A DNA stretch of 64,000 nucleotides from an uncultured Oscillospiraceae bacterium (GCA_934573855.1 CAKTMF010000004.1:124001-188000); one strand, 5' to 3'; counted from the first letter of the stretch, positions 49,120 through 56,987 are shown. A program made the numbers and translations. The notes: generated from the letters alone by a model not told the origin.

Positions 49120-49287
49120 TTAAGGAACCTCTGAATAAATCCCCGCGCCCATCTTCACGGCATAAATCCCCGCTGGTCTTCGTCAGAAAAGTTTGAAATA
49201 CACAAAGTATTCCTGCACTTTTCTTCCTCGCCAGCGAAAATTTCTGCCGCAAATCTGAGCACCTTGATTTAATCAGAGTTTCCTTAA
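49120..49287. mobile_element. MITE-like element, 168 bp with 22-bp terminal inverted repeats
   Basis: The left end (49120-49141, TTAAGGAACCTCTGAATAAA...) and the reverse complement of the right end (49266-49287) agree at 20 of 22 positions. There is no open frame inside, so it cannot encode a transposase. Both outer ends read TTAA, which may be target duplication or part of the repeat. It lies inside the repeat-rich gap between the OYE gene and the orphan binding protein. Confidence 0.75.
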
Positions 49288-49317
49288 ATTTTCTCCGTCA
49301 CGGCAGTGTCCGCCGCA

Positions 49318-49344
49318 CGGGAGGAGCAAGCCCCTCCCCTACGG
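49318..49344. repeat. Second copy of the GGAGGAGCAAGCCCCTCC unit
   Basis: The 27 bases CGGGAGGAGCAAGCCCCTCC-CCTACGG match 48917-48944 without change in the core. The two copies flank the MITE-like element. The remaining bases to 49460 show only a weak hairpin after the binding-protein stop. Confidence 0.75.
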
Positions 49345-49460
49345 CGGGACAGAGAGCGTTGAAAAAGGCTTCCTCCTTGTGGAAGGCTTATTTCAAAAGC
49401 CCGTTCCCTTTTCCGGGAACAGGCTTGAAATATTCATTATGTATTTTACCTTCTGGTATA

Positions 49461-50810
49461 TTATCCGTACTGCTCCGAGAGATATATGCTCACCCGCTGC
49501 TGAACCTCTTTTTCCGCCTCCTCCAGTGTGCAGGCGTCGAAGAAGTAGCGCTGGGCGGCGTTCTTTATGATGTTGTACACTGCGGCGTTGTACTGATACA
49601 CGAACTCGGCCTGATCTATCAGCCTGTACAGCGTCTCGGCCTGACTTTCCGTGATGAGAGGCGTCGGATTATAGGTCAGATCCTGATGTACGCCGTCGAC
49701 CTCGAAGGTCCCGTCGCTGTTGACGGTGATCGTCTTTCCGGCAAACTTGGCATACGGATCGAGCATATCCTCTATCTTATACCTCACCGCGTCCTTTAAT
49801 AACGGTATTCCATCCCATGCTCTATCATAGATCAAATCATCCTCGACCAGCAGATAGCGTATGAACTCCCACGCGAGGTCCGCATTCTTCGTGTTTACGT
49901 TCACCCCGGTCAGCGCATATGTGAACAGCATTGTCCCGAGAGTTCCGTCGATCGTCGGGAACCCGACGTATGCGGCCGGTCCGCCAAGCATGCGCTCGAT
50001 CTCGCGTATCTCGTATGCGTCATCTATCCACGTTTCGCAATAAAGCATGTCCCCCTCGGCCACCAGTGTATCGGGCAAGGCGTTCAGACTGATCGGGTCG
50101 TCGCTGAGCGTTTTTGCAAAGCGAAGGGCCTCAGCAAACTCTCCGTTATCAAAGCAGCATGTGGCCTCCTCCAGATCGACCCAGCGAGGGATGACTGACT
50201 CCTGCAGCTTGTTCATAAAGCTCTCTCTGTTGTCGGCAGGGTCCCCGGCAAACTGCGGCAGCTTGCTCAGCCGCTCGTACTCGGCGATGGTCCACGAGCT
50301 TTTGTCCCCGAACACCGAGGGCTGCCCAAAGGCCGTTACAATAGCGAAATGCGATGGGATAAAATAGAGAGCCTCGCCCCGGTTGAGCTTATCGAGGATG
50401 AAAAAATCATCAAGCTGAAACTCGCTGTAAAAGTAGTCGGACATGTCCCGCAGGAAGCCGCTCTTCGCGTAGGCGTCCCGGCTCATCATGGTGTCAAAGT
50501 CGATGATGTCCGGCCCCTCGCCCGCCGCCAGCTCCGCGTTCAATTTGGCGGCTGCCGCCTCAAGCGAAGTGTCGCCGCGGCGATAGTTGATGAGCTTTAT
50601 GGAAAAGTCCCTTTCAGCGCTTCTTCTGAATTTTCCGGCGTATCCCTCAAAATTGCTCATTCCGAACACGCCTATGGTCAGCACGCGTTCGCCGTCTGAG
50701 TCCCCGGTGGACGGTGCTGTGTCAATCTCCTCCGACGAGCAGGCAGAAAGCGTGAGCAGCAGCGAGAGCAGGATAACGACCGCCAGCATTTTTCTTAGCT
50801 TCATATCCAA
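49461..50810 (-). CDS. Orphan extracellular solute-binding lipoprotein (sugar type)
   Basis: 449 residues from TTG 50810, with AGAGG 9 bases upstream. An ATG at 50814 is better spaced but out of frame; an in-frame ATG at 50804 is too far. A signal peptide with lipobox LTLSACSS (Cys about residue 24) leads to a family-1 binding fold: LTIGVFGMSNFEG, the GPDIIDFDTMMSRDAYAKSGFL hinge and LAWEFIRYLLVEDD near the end. Such proteins feed carbohydrate ABC importers, but no permease or ATPase is in the window. The leader is duplicated next door, which suggests loss of a second such gene. Confidence 0.82.
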   Translation of the reverse strand: MDMKLRKMLAVVILLSLLLTLSACSSEEIDTAPSTGDSDGERVLTIGVFGMSNFEGYAGKFRRSAERDFSIKLINYRRGDTSLEAAAAKLNAELAAGEGPDIIDFDTMMSRDAYAKSGFLRDMSDYFYSEFQLDDFFILDKLNRGEALYFIPSHFAIVTAFGQPSVFGDKSSWTIAEYERLSKLPQFAGDPADNRESFMNKLQESVIPRWVDLEEATCCFDNGEFAEALRFAKTLSDDPISLNALPDTLVAEGDMLYCETWIDDAYEIREIERMLGGPAAYVGFPTIDGTLGTMLFTYALTGVNVNTKNADLAWEFIRYLLVEDDLIYDRAWDGIPLLKDAVRYKIEDMLDPYAKFAGKTITVNSDGTFEVDGVHQDLTYNPTPLITESQAETLYRLIDQAEFVYQYNAAVYNIIKNAAQRYFFDACTLEEAEKEVQQRVSIYLSEQYG

Positions 50811-51030
50811 CCATGATTACCTCTCTTTCGCCAAATCTACGCCGCCCGTCTCATCGGACGGTCGTTTACCTCTATGGTCATAGATTAACAGATAATTTTC
50901 GCCGGCGCAAGTGACGGACTGTACGAAAAAATAGCAATTATTTTGTACATAAATACGATTTACAGACATTTCTTGTATATACGATGATTTTGTTGTTGAC
51001 GATATATATAATTTAATTTATAATGAGAAC
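50811..51030. promoter_or_regulatory. Leader and bidirectional promoter region of the orphan binding protein
   Basis: On the plus strand TTGACG (50996-51001), 17 bases, TATAAT (51019-51024) is a near-consensus promoter pointing away from the binding-protein gene. On the minus strand an AT-rich stretch with TTGTATATACGA-like sequence (around 50972-50986) resembles GntR/TreR-type operators of sugar operons. The minus leader holds AGAGGTAATC before the start codon. Confidence 0.55.
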
Positions 51031-51120
51031 GTTATAAAGCTTTACTTTAATTTTCAGAATACCATTCAAGCATGATACAAGACAAAAATTTTCGGAGTGC
51101 CGCAGCGCACTCCGATTTAT
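51031..51120 (+). ncRNA. Candidate short RNA between promoter and duplicated terminator
   Basis: A consensus promoter ends at 51024 and a hairpin CGGAGTGCC/GCACTCCG with a TTTAT tail lies at 51093-51118. A transcript would be about 88 bases and has no convincing open frame. This is inferred from promoter and terminator spacing only. Confidence 0.35.
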
Positions 51121-51175
51121 CTTCGATTTTTATAATTATGTAAACTAAAATATTTGTACTATATTATGTCAACTT
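51087..51175 (+). repeat. Terminator block with paired ATTATGTAAAC sites, copy 2
   Basis: About three quarters identical to 48628-48716 over 88 bases: the same TTTTCGGAGTGCCGC hairpin, then ATTATGTAAAC at 51135-51145 and ATTATGTCAAC at 51163-51173, again 28 bases apart. No plus-strand gene precedes it. Confidence 0.8.
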
Positions 51176-51188
51176 GGAATATAAAAAA

Positions 51189-51238
51189 AGAAGTGACCCC
51201 TGACTGCCGTCTGTCCTGCGCAATCAGGGGTCACTTCT
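51189..51238 (-). terminator. Strong terminator on the minus strand
   Basis: AGAAGTGACCCCTGA (51189-51203) pairs perfectly with 51224-51238; the minus strand continues with T7. It is only a few bases after a 10-codon frame. Confidence 0.85.
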
Positions 51239-51480
51239 CTGAGTTCTTGGTATCTAACATCATGATTACCTCGCTTTCTTCGTATTGACGCTGCCCGCCT
51301 AACGGAATCCTCCTCGGCACCTTCACATATTATTTTCGCTCTCATGGGAGCCAAGCCATATGCCGCTATTCCTGTCGTTCATCGTGGCGTCCGCGTCTGT
51401 TCAGTGCCTCCGCCTTCCTCCATGAGGTACTCGGCGGGGCCGCCTACTTTTTCATCGGTATCACCTCTGTGGTTATAAGA
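51231..51480 (-). ncRNA. Duplicated leader with a 10-codon frame (MMLDTKNSEK), gene body lost
   Basis: Reading the minus strand, CTGTTATCTTATAACCACAGAGGT and later GGCGGGCAGCG...GCGAGGTAATCATG parallel the leader of the orphan binding-protein gene, with about 215 extra bases between. After GAGGTAATC come ATG ATG and a 10-codon frame (51263 to 51231) whose stop lies in the 5' arm of the terminator. It may be a decayed paralogue, a leader-peptide attenuator or a small RNA. An MKK-stop frame also occurs near 51450. Confidence 0.4.
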
Positions 51481-51589
51481 TAACAGATATCGAGTCCGCG
51501 CGCAAGAGCCGCTTTGCACGAAAATCGCACATTTATTTTGTATATGTATACGATTTTGGATGTTTTTGCCTTAGTAAGTGATTTTTATA

Positions 51590-51618
51590 TTGACTTTTGA
51601 TTTTGATTAATTTATAAT
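51590..51618 (+). promoter_or_regulatory. Near-consensus sigma-A promoter
   Basis: TTGACT (51590-51595), exactly 17 bases, TATAAT (51613-51618). The only thing downstream on this strand is a terminator at 51648-51686, so the product would be an RNA of about 60 bases. The layout repeats that of 50996-51120. Confidence 0.7.
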
Positions 51619-51647
51619 TAAGGTGTTGTGTGGCTTTCTGCCGCGCG

Positions 51648-51686
51648 AAAAAAGATGAGAAGACCTTTCGTCTTCTCATCTTTTTT
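51648..51686. terminator. Bidirectional terminator
   Basis: A perfect 17-bp stem (51648-51664/51670-51686) with a 5-base loop, A6 on one side and T6 on the other. It touches the stop codon of the minus-strand methyltransferase gene. Confidence 0.88.
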
Positions 51687-52269
51687 ACTTTTTCACGCCG
51701 ACGACCTGATACATTCTGTCGTTCGATATCTTCACGGTGACGGTAAGGTATTTTGCAAATATTTGCTCAAGCTCGTCCTCGTGCATGAGGCCGACGGAGA
51801 CCTTGCTCGCATGACCGGAGTGGTGGCTGTCGATCTTTTCGCGGCTCATGCCGTGCGCCACGGTGAGCGTACCGCCGGGCCGGAGCATTTCCGAGAGCTT
51901 GCGTATCAGCCGCTCCGGCTCCGGAAAGTGCGGAAAGGCGTTATACACCACTATTCTGTCAAAGCTGCGGCCAAGCTCCGCCGTCTCCACGTCGCCGCAG
52001 ACTATCTCCACATTCTCCTGCGGGAATTTCGCGGCGGCTATCTTCGCCATCTCCGGGGAGATATCAATGCCCACGACGTGCTTCACGTTTCTCGCGATAT
52101 AATCGGGTATCAACACGCCGGTGCCGCAGGCAACGTCAAGCACGTCGCTGCCCTCGCCCACCCCGGCATTGTCAAGGATGGCGCCTATGATCTCGTCCGA
52201 GCGGACCATGTCGGCGTCCCACTGCGGAGCCATGCGGTCAAAAAAATCGATAACGTTCTGCTTGTCCAT
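51685..52269 (-). CDS. Class I SAM-dependent methyltransferase
   Basis: 194 residues. The SAM-binding motif VLDVACGTGVLIPDYI (about residues 43-58) and acidic loop VVGIDISPEMAKIA are typical of the Methyltransf_11/25 group; DRIVVYNAFPHFPEPERLI is motif 4 region. It is cytoplasmic. It lies 12 bases after the binding-protein gene of a metal-chelate ABC transporter, as the last gene of that operon; a similar pairing is seen in other Clostridia and could mean modification of the imported chelate, but the substrate is unknown. Confidence 0.85.
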   Translation of the reverse strand: MDKQNVIDFFDRMAPQWDADMVRSDEIIGAILDNAGVGEGSDVLDVACGTGVLIPDYIARNVKHVVGIDISPEMAKIAAAKFPQENVEIVCGDVETAELGRSFDRIVVYNAFPHFPEPERLIRKLSEMLRPGGTLTVAHGMSREKIDSHHSGHASKVSVGLMHEDELEQIFAKYLTVTVKISNDRMYQVVGVKK

Positions 52270-52281
52270 CCGCGCTCACCG

Positions 52282-53499
52282 TCAGCTGAAGAAGGTCGCG
52301 GTGTCTAACTTCTGGTAGCCGCCGAAGCTCGAGGGGCAGGCGAATATCTCCTCCGCGAGGGCCTTGCCGAGGAACATTTCGGTTATCCTGTCGGTGACCT
52401 CGGTCATGTCAACGTCCTCGAAGGCCTCGGGGTAGGCGATCTTGGCGTTGTACCATGTGTTGATGAGCGCTATCTCATGGTTGGTATAGTAGGCGTTGTA
52501 GGCCATCTGAAGATAGACCTCGCCGTTCTGCCATGCCTTGCTGGAGTCGAAAATGGTCGGGTCGTCGGCCATGAGCTTTTTGATGTTCTTCACGGCAGCG
52601 GCGTCGATGATCACGATGTCCATGTCCTCGCCGAGCGCGACGAACTTCTCCTTCTCGATGGGCTGCACGCCGTCCTTGCCCAAATCGGTGACGACGTTAT
52701 TGATATGCGCGACCTCAAAGGGCTTGTAGCTCTGGGAGGTCATGAGATGGTCGGTAGTACCCCAGTTGCCGAGGCCGCAGATATACACAAGGGGCTTGTC
52801 TGCGTCGGCGATACCTGCCGTGCGGGCGCTGATCTCCGCCGTCTCGGCAGCCACAAAGTCGTTGAGCTGCTGTGCGCGCTCCTCCTTCTGGAACACCTTG
52901 CCGAGAAGCTCTATGCTCGCCTTGAACTCATCGGCAAAAACGCCGTTAGGGCCGGTGCGGAGAGTTATGACAGGGACGCCGAGCTGCTCCTGAAGAGCGT
53001 CCTCCTTCTCCACGTCCTCATACTGGGAGATGACGATGTCGGGCGCGCAGGAGAGGATCTTTTCCGCCTCGGCCGTCTGCGCGGTGGGACCGCCTACGCC
53101 GCAGGAGGGCAGCGCCGCGAACACGTCGCCGTAGGCAAGGAGGTAGGGACGGGCAGTGGAATCGAACATCTTGGGCCGCTCCTCAAGAGTGGTGTTGTCG
53201 ATGTCCTCCACGCCGCAGAGGAGCGTGACGTCGCCGACATAGCTATACATGCGCAGTGCGCCCGCGCCGATACACACGACGCGCTGATAGCTGCCGGGAA
53301 TTATGTCAACCTCGCGGCCGACCATGTCGGTGACGGTGACGACGCCGGAGCCGTCGGCCTCGGCGGGAGTCTCGGGCGCTGCTTCAGCGGGTGCGGGAGC
53401 GTTATTGTCTGCGGCGGGGGTCTCCTTTGCCGCAGAGCAGCCGCAGCAGCCGACAAGTATCATCGCCGCAAGCAGGAAAACAAGTATTCTTTTCTTCAT
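52282..53499 (-). CDS. Metal-chelate (iron/siderophore or corrinoid) ABC binding lipoprotein
   Basis: 405 residues. Signal peptide with lipobox ILVGCCGCSA (lipid Cys about residue 18-21), then an Ala/Pro/Glu-rich linker and a Peripla_BP_2 fold: VTVTDMVGREVDIIPGSYQRVVCIG at the start and AEKILSCAPDIVISQYEDVEKEDALQEQLGVPVITLR, typical of FepB/BtuF-like proteins. It delivers ligand to the FecCD-type permease encoded upstream. Ligand could be a siderophore, haem or cobamide. A 96-base gap from the ATPase gene holds the ATTATGTAAAC motif in reverse (53571-53581). Confidence 0.88.
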   Translation of the reverse strand: MKKRILVFLLAAMILVGCCGCSAAKETPAADNNAPAPAEAAPETPAEADGSGVVTVTDMVGREVDIIPGSYQRVVCIGAGALRMYSYVGDVTLLCGVEDIDNTTLEERPKMFDSTARPYLLAYGDVFAALPSCGVGGPTAQTAEAEKILSCAPDIVISQYEDVEKEDALQEQLGVPVITLRTGPNGVFADEFKASIELLGKVFQKEERAQQLNDFVAAETAEISARTAGIADADKPLVYICGLGNWGTTDHLMTSQSYKPFEVAHINNVVTDLGKDGVQPIEKEKFVALGEDMDIVIIDAAAVKNIKKLMADDPTIFDSSKAWQNGEVYLQMAYNAYYTNHEIALINTWYNAKIAYPEAFEDVDMTEVTDRITEMFLGKALAEEIFACPSSFGGYQKLDTATFFS

Positions 53500-53595
53500 T
53501 TTCGTTTTATCCTTTCTGGTACTGTATTAATTTATATGTTGTAGGAAAGCTTTGTATTTGGCCCGTGCAGGTTTACATAATTTGTGACATCGCGG

Positions 53596-54360
53596 TCAGG
53601 TCCTGCCTCCGCCCAATATCACCTTCTGCCCGTCAAGCTCCGCAACTCTCACGCTGATGTCAAAGGTGTCGCGGATGATCTCCTGCGTGAAGCACTCCGG
53701 CCCGCCGGAATGGCTGATAACGCCGTCCTTCATGAAGAAGAACCTGTCGCCCATGTCCATGGCCTGGTTGAGGTCGTGCAGGGAGCTGAGTATGGCAATG
53801 CGCTTTTCACGCGCGAGCTTTTTCGCCTCGTCCACGATGAGCTGCTCGTTCGCGATGTCGAGGTTGCCCGTCGGCTCGTCGAAGATGAGCATTTGCGGCT
53901 CCTGCGCCATGGCGCGGGCAATGGCGATCTTCTGCTTTTCGCCGCCGGAGAGTTCCTCGGCGTTACGTTCGGCAAAGTCCTCAAGCTTCATGTCGGCAAT
54001 TATCTGCTCAACGATCTCGTAGTCCTCGCGCCCGGCGCGCAGTCCGAAGTACGTCACGCGGCCCATGAGGATGGAATCGAACACCGTCAGCGCGCCGAAA
54101 TGGATGTGCTGCGGGACATAGGCTATCCTCCGCGCGCGCTCCTTTTTGGACATTTTCAGCAGGTTTTCGCCCTCAAAGAGTATGCTGCCGCCGTCGGGGT
54201 CGTTTATTCCGAGAATGTTTTTGAAGAGCGTGGTCTTGCCGGAGCCGTTCTTGCCGAGGATTATGCCGATCTCGCCGGCCTCAAGACTGAGGCTGACACC
54301 CTTTAATACCGGTGGGGAGCGTCTGCCGTAGCGGAAGGAGAGGTCGTTGATCTTAAGCAT
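53596..54360 (-). CDS. Metal-chelate ABC transporter ATPase (FecE/BtuD type)
   Basis: 254 residues. Walker A GKNGSGKTT (about residue 36), signature LSGGEKQKIAIARAM, Walker B MLIFDEPTGNLD, switch SSLHDLNQAMD; AYVPQHIHF is the Q-loop. The HDLN switch is characteristic of siderophore/cobalamin importers. Its ATG touches the last base of the permease gene, so both are coupled. Energises import through the FecCD-type permease. Confidence 0.92.
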   Translation of the reverse strand: MLKINDLSFRYGRRSPPVLKGVSLSLEAGEIGIILGKNGSGKTTLFKNILGINDPDGGSILFEGENLLKMSKKERARRIAYVPQHIHFGALTVFDSILMGRVTYFGLRAGREDYEIVEQIIADMKLEDFAERNAEELSGGEKQKIAIARAMAQEPQMLIFDEPTGNLDIANEQLIVDEAKKLAREKRIAILSSLHDLNQAMDMGDRFFFMKDGVISHSGGPECFTQEIIRDTFDISVRVAELDGQKVILGGGRT

Positions 54361-55424
54361 CAGTGTTCACCCTCCTTCTTTGAAAAGATGACGGCGATGA
54401 AGAAGGGCGCGCCGAGCAGCGACGTGATCGCCCCGACGGGCAAGGCGGATCCGCTGCCGAGACTGCGCGAGAGGGTATCCGCACCGAGGAGCAAGAGGCT
54501 GCCGCACAGCGCCGACACGGGGACTGTCACGCGGTGATCCTGGCCGAGGAGCTTTTTTGCGACGTGCGGACAAATGACGCCCACAAAACCGATAACGCCG
54601 AGGAACGAGACGCACACCGCCGTGATGACTGAGGCAAGGAGCATTGACGCAAAGCGCAGGCTGTCCACATTGACGCCCATCGTCCGCGCGGTGGACTCCC
54701 CGCTCAGCAGCGCGTTGAAGCGCCATGACATTAGCATGAAGAACGTAAAACCGATCACTACCGCCGCAAGCATGATGAGGTCGGTCTTATAGGTGGCGCG
54801 GCCAAGATCGCCGAAATTCCAGATAACGGCGGCGGAAAGCCCCACGTCGGTAGCATAAAACTGGAGTATGGTGGTCGCCGCGTTCCAGACGGAGCCTATC
54901 GCTATACCCGCCAGCACCACGACGCCCGGCGAAAACGAGCGCAGACGGCACAGCGCGAGTATTATAAGGATGGACGCGGTGGAGAAAAGGAACGCCATAA
55001 GGCTGGTGGCAAAAGGGTTCGCGCCCACGGCGTAGTTCGTGAGGTTATTGCCCGTGGAAAGGAATCCGCCCGCGAAGGCGATGATAGAGAGATTCGCGCC
55101 GAACACGGCCGCGTTGGAAACGCCCAGAGTGGACGGCGAGGCCATGGTATTGTTGAGCGTCGTCTGCATGACGAGGCCCGAAACGCTCAGCCCAGCGCCG
55201 GCAATGATCGCCGCCAGCACGCGCGGGATACGGATGTTCCACACGATACGGATGTTGGCGGGGCTTCCCTCCTTCAGGAGGGCGCTCAGACAGTCGCTGA
55301 CCGTCATGTTGGACGAGCCGACGAACACGCACACAAGGCTCATCACCAGCACCGCGGCGCAGAGTGCGGCTATAACGGCCGCGTTTCTTTTATTCAGTTT
55401 TGTCGGAGCTGTTCCGGCTGTCAT
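54360..55424 (-). CDS. Metal-chelate ABC transporter permease (FecCD/BtuC family)
   Basis: 354 residues, about ten membrane helices. Family motifs: IRIPRVLAAIIAGAGLSVSGLVMQTTLNNTMASPSTLGVSNAA (residues about 62-105), GIAIGSVWNAATT and the coupling segment GVICPHVAKKLLGQDHR near 280, ending GAITSLLGAPFFIAVIF. One gene encodes what should be a homodimeric channel. It is the first gene of the operon; upstream is the divergent CLC-type gene and a 188-base shared gap with a CCCCC/GGGGG hairpin near 55490. Confidence 0.92.
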   Translation of the reverse strand: MTAGTAPTKLNKRNAAVIAALCAAVLVMSLVCVFVGSSNMTVSDCLSALLKEGSPANIRIVWNIRIPRVLAAIIAGAGLSVSGLVMQTTLNNTMASPSTLGVSNAAVFGANLSIIAFAGGFLSTGNNLTNYAVGANPFATSLMAFLFSTASILIILALCRLRSFSPGVVVLAGIAIGSVWNAATTILQFYATDVGLSAAVIWNFGDLGRATYKTDLIMLAAVVIGFTFFMLMSWRFNALLSGESTARTMGVNVDSLRFASMLLASVITAVCVSFLGVIGFVGVICPHVAKKLLGQDHRVTVPVSALCGSLLLLGADTLSRSLGSGSALPVGAITSLLGAPFFIAVIFSKKEGEH

Positions 55425-55612
55425 AGTATCCGCCTGTCCCTTATTTATCTTCCGGCGTAGTATAATACATTTTCCGCCGGCGCGTAAGCCCCCTGGGGGG
55501 TTATTTTTCTAAAAAACATGAAATTTTATTCTTTCCGTGCTATTGAATATGATGTCGGAGTGTGCTATCATACAACGGTTTCAAGGGAAAAAAGAGATTT
55601 GGAGTGACAAAA

Positions 55613-56857
55613 GTGAAGGATCATCTTCGTGAGGCGCTCACCTTTATACGGGCCTTCGCGCGGTGGATATTTATTGCCGCGCTCATCGGCGGCACGGGCG
55701 GTCTCGTGGGAGCGGCGTTCCATGTGAGCGTGGAAAAGGCGACGGAGCTTCGCCTCTCGCACCCGGAGCTTATCTACTTTCTGCCGCTGGCCGGACTTCT
55801 TATCGCGGCGGTGTACCGCACGGCGAGGATAGAGGGCGCAGGGACCGACAATATCATCGACTCCATACACAGCGGCAAGGACGTTCCGCCTCTGCTCGTT
55901 CCCGCTATTTTTGCCGCTACCGTGCTTACACATCTGTGCGGCGGCAGCGCGGGACGCGAGGGCGCGGCGCTGCAGATCGGCGGCGGTATAGGCTGCGGTA
56001 TAGGCCGGCTCGTCCGGCTCGACGAAAAGCAGGAGCGTCTCGCCGTTCTCAGCGGTATGAGCGCCGTATTCTCCGCACTTTTCGGCACGCCCATCACCGC
56101 GACTGTGTTCGCGCTCGAGGTCTGCTCAGTGGGCGTGATACACTACTCCGGACTGCTCCCCTGCTCCGTGGCCGCCCTCGCCGCGTTCGGCATCACGCGG
56201 CTGTTCGGTATCGCACCGACGCGCTTCGCGGTGGAAAGCGTCTCTCTTGACCCGGTCATGCTGCTGCGCGTGAGCGCACTCGCGATAGTCTGCGCGGCGG
56301 TGAGCATAATTCTGTGCGAGCTTATGCACATATCCAACCGGCAGGTGCGCCGGCTTTTCCGCAGTCCGTACATCCGCGCCGCCGTCGGCGGCGTGCTGGT
56401 CATCGCAATGACGCTCATCGTGGGCTGCCGCGACTATAACGGCGCGGGCATGGACGTCATTACCCGCGCCATCGAGCAGGGCGAAGCAAAGGGCGAGGCC
56501 TTCCTCCTCAAGCTGCTCTTTACCGCGGTGACGCTGTCCTTCGGCTTCAAGGGCGGCGAGGTGGTGCCGACGTTCTTCATCGGCGCGACTCTCGGCTGCG
56601 TTGTGGGGCCGCTGCTCGGAATACCGGCCGGTTTTGCCGCCGCACTGGGGCTTGCGGCTACCTTCTGCGGCGCTGTGAACTGTCCGCTGGCGACGGTCAT
56701 ACTGTCCGTTGAGCTTTTCGGCTCTACCGACCTTGTCTATTTCAGCGCCGCGTGCTTCATCACATATATGCTCTCCGGCTATTTCAGCCTGTATACGGAG
56801 CAGCGTATCGTATACTCCAAGCTAAAGGCCGAATTCATAAACCGTCAGGCAGAATAA
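55613..56857 (+). CDS. CLC-family chloride/fluoride channel or antiporter
   Basis: 414 residues from GTG 55613, with GGAG 8 bases upstream; the frame reaches 55562 without support. About ten to twelve helices. Filter motifs deviate from chloride CLCs: GAGTDNI replaces GSGIP, GSAGREGAALQIG replaces GKEGP and GGEVVPTFFIGATLG is intact. The segment THLCGGSAGREG resembles the fluoride/proton antiporter branch (CLC-F). No fluoride riboswitch was recognised upstream. A TetR regulator follows by 130 bases. Chloride, nitrate or fluoride are all possible. Confidence 0.85.
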   Translation: MKDHLREALTFIRAFARWIFIAALIGGTGGLVGAAFHVSVEKATELRLSHPELIYFLPLAGLLIAAVYRTARIEGAGTDNIIDSIHSGKDVPPLLVPAIFAATVLTHLCGGSAGREGAALQIGGGIGCGIGRLVRLDEKQERLAVLSGMSAVFSALFGTPITATVFALEVCSVGVIHYSGLLPCSVAALAAFGITRLFGIAPTRFAVESVSLDPVMLLRVSALAIVCAAVSIILCELMHISNRQVRRLFRSPYIRAAVGGVLVIAMTLIVGCRDYNGAGMDVITRAIEQGEAKGEAFLLKLLFTAVTLSFGFKGGEVVPTFFIGATLGCVVGPLLGIPAGFAAALGLAATFCGAVNCPLATVILSVELFGSTDLVYFSAACFITYMLSGYFSLYTEQRIVYSKLKAEFINRQAE

Positions 56858-56868
56858 GTTTACATAAC
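56858..56868. promoter_or_regulatory. Reverse ATTATGTAAAC-like motif right after the CLC gene
   Basis: GTTTACATAAC, one mismatch from the 11-mer found at 34952, 48677, 48705, 51135 and 53571. Confidence 0.4.
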
Positions 56869-56943
56869 TTGTCAGCATCGTATCGCCGCGCCCTCATGCA
56901 TTGTTATTTTTTCAACATCCGCACTTGCATTATTCCTGTAATT

Positions 56944-56967
56944 TGATATAGTATATGTGCTATATCA
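56944..56967 (+). promoter_or_regulatory. Palindromic operator before the TetR gene
   Basis: TGATATAG and CTATATCA are exact inverted arms 8 bases apart, 20 bases before the GTG start, as expected of a TetR autoregulatory site. Confidence 0.6.
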
Positions 56968-56987
56968 CATGAAAGGTTTGATTCAGG

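Noticed and set aside
51169..51354. 61-codon minus-strand frame in the duplicated leader
   Set aside because: Runs through the terminator stem and has no match; treated as part of a leader relic.
51300..51480. Known riboswitch in the long duplicated leader
   Set aside because: Compared by eye with common riboswitch cores (cobalamin, glycine, c-di-GMP, ydaO, THF); no convincing match.
45746..51684. CRISPR array or integrated phage in the repeat-rich region
   Set aside because: Repeats are palindromic, of unequal length and unevenly spaced; there are no regular spacers, cas, integrase or phage genes.
55425..55612. Fluoride riboswitch upstream of the CLC gene
   Set aside because: I looked for the crcB motif (ATGG...CTGATG-type core) and did not find it.
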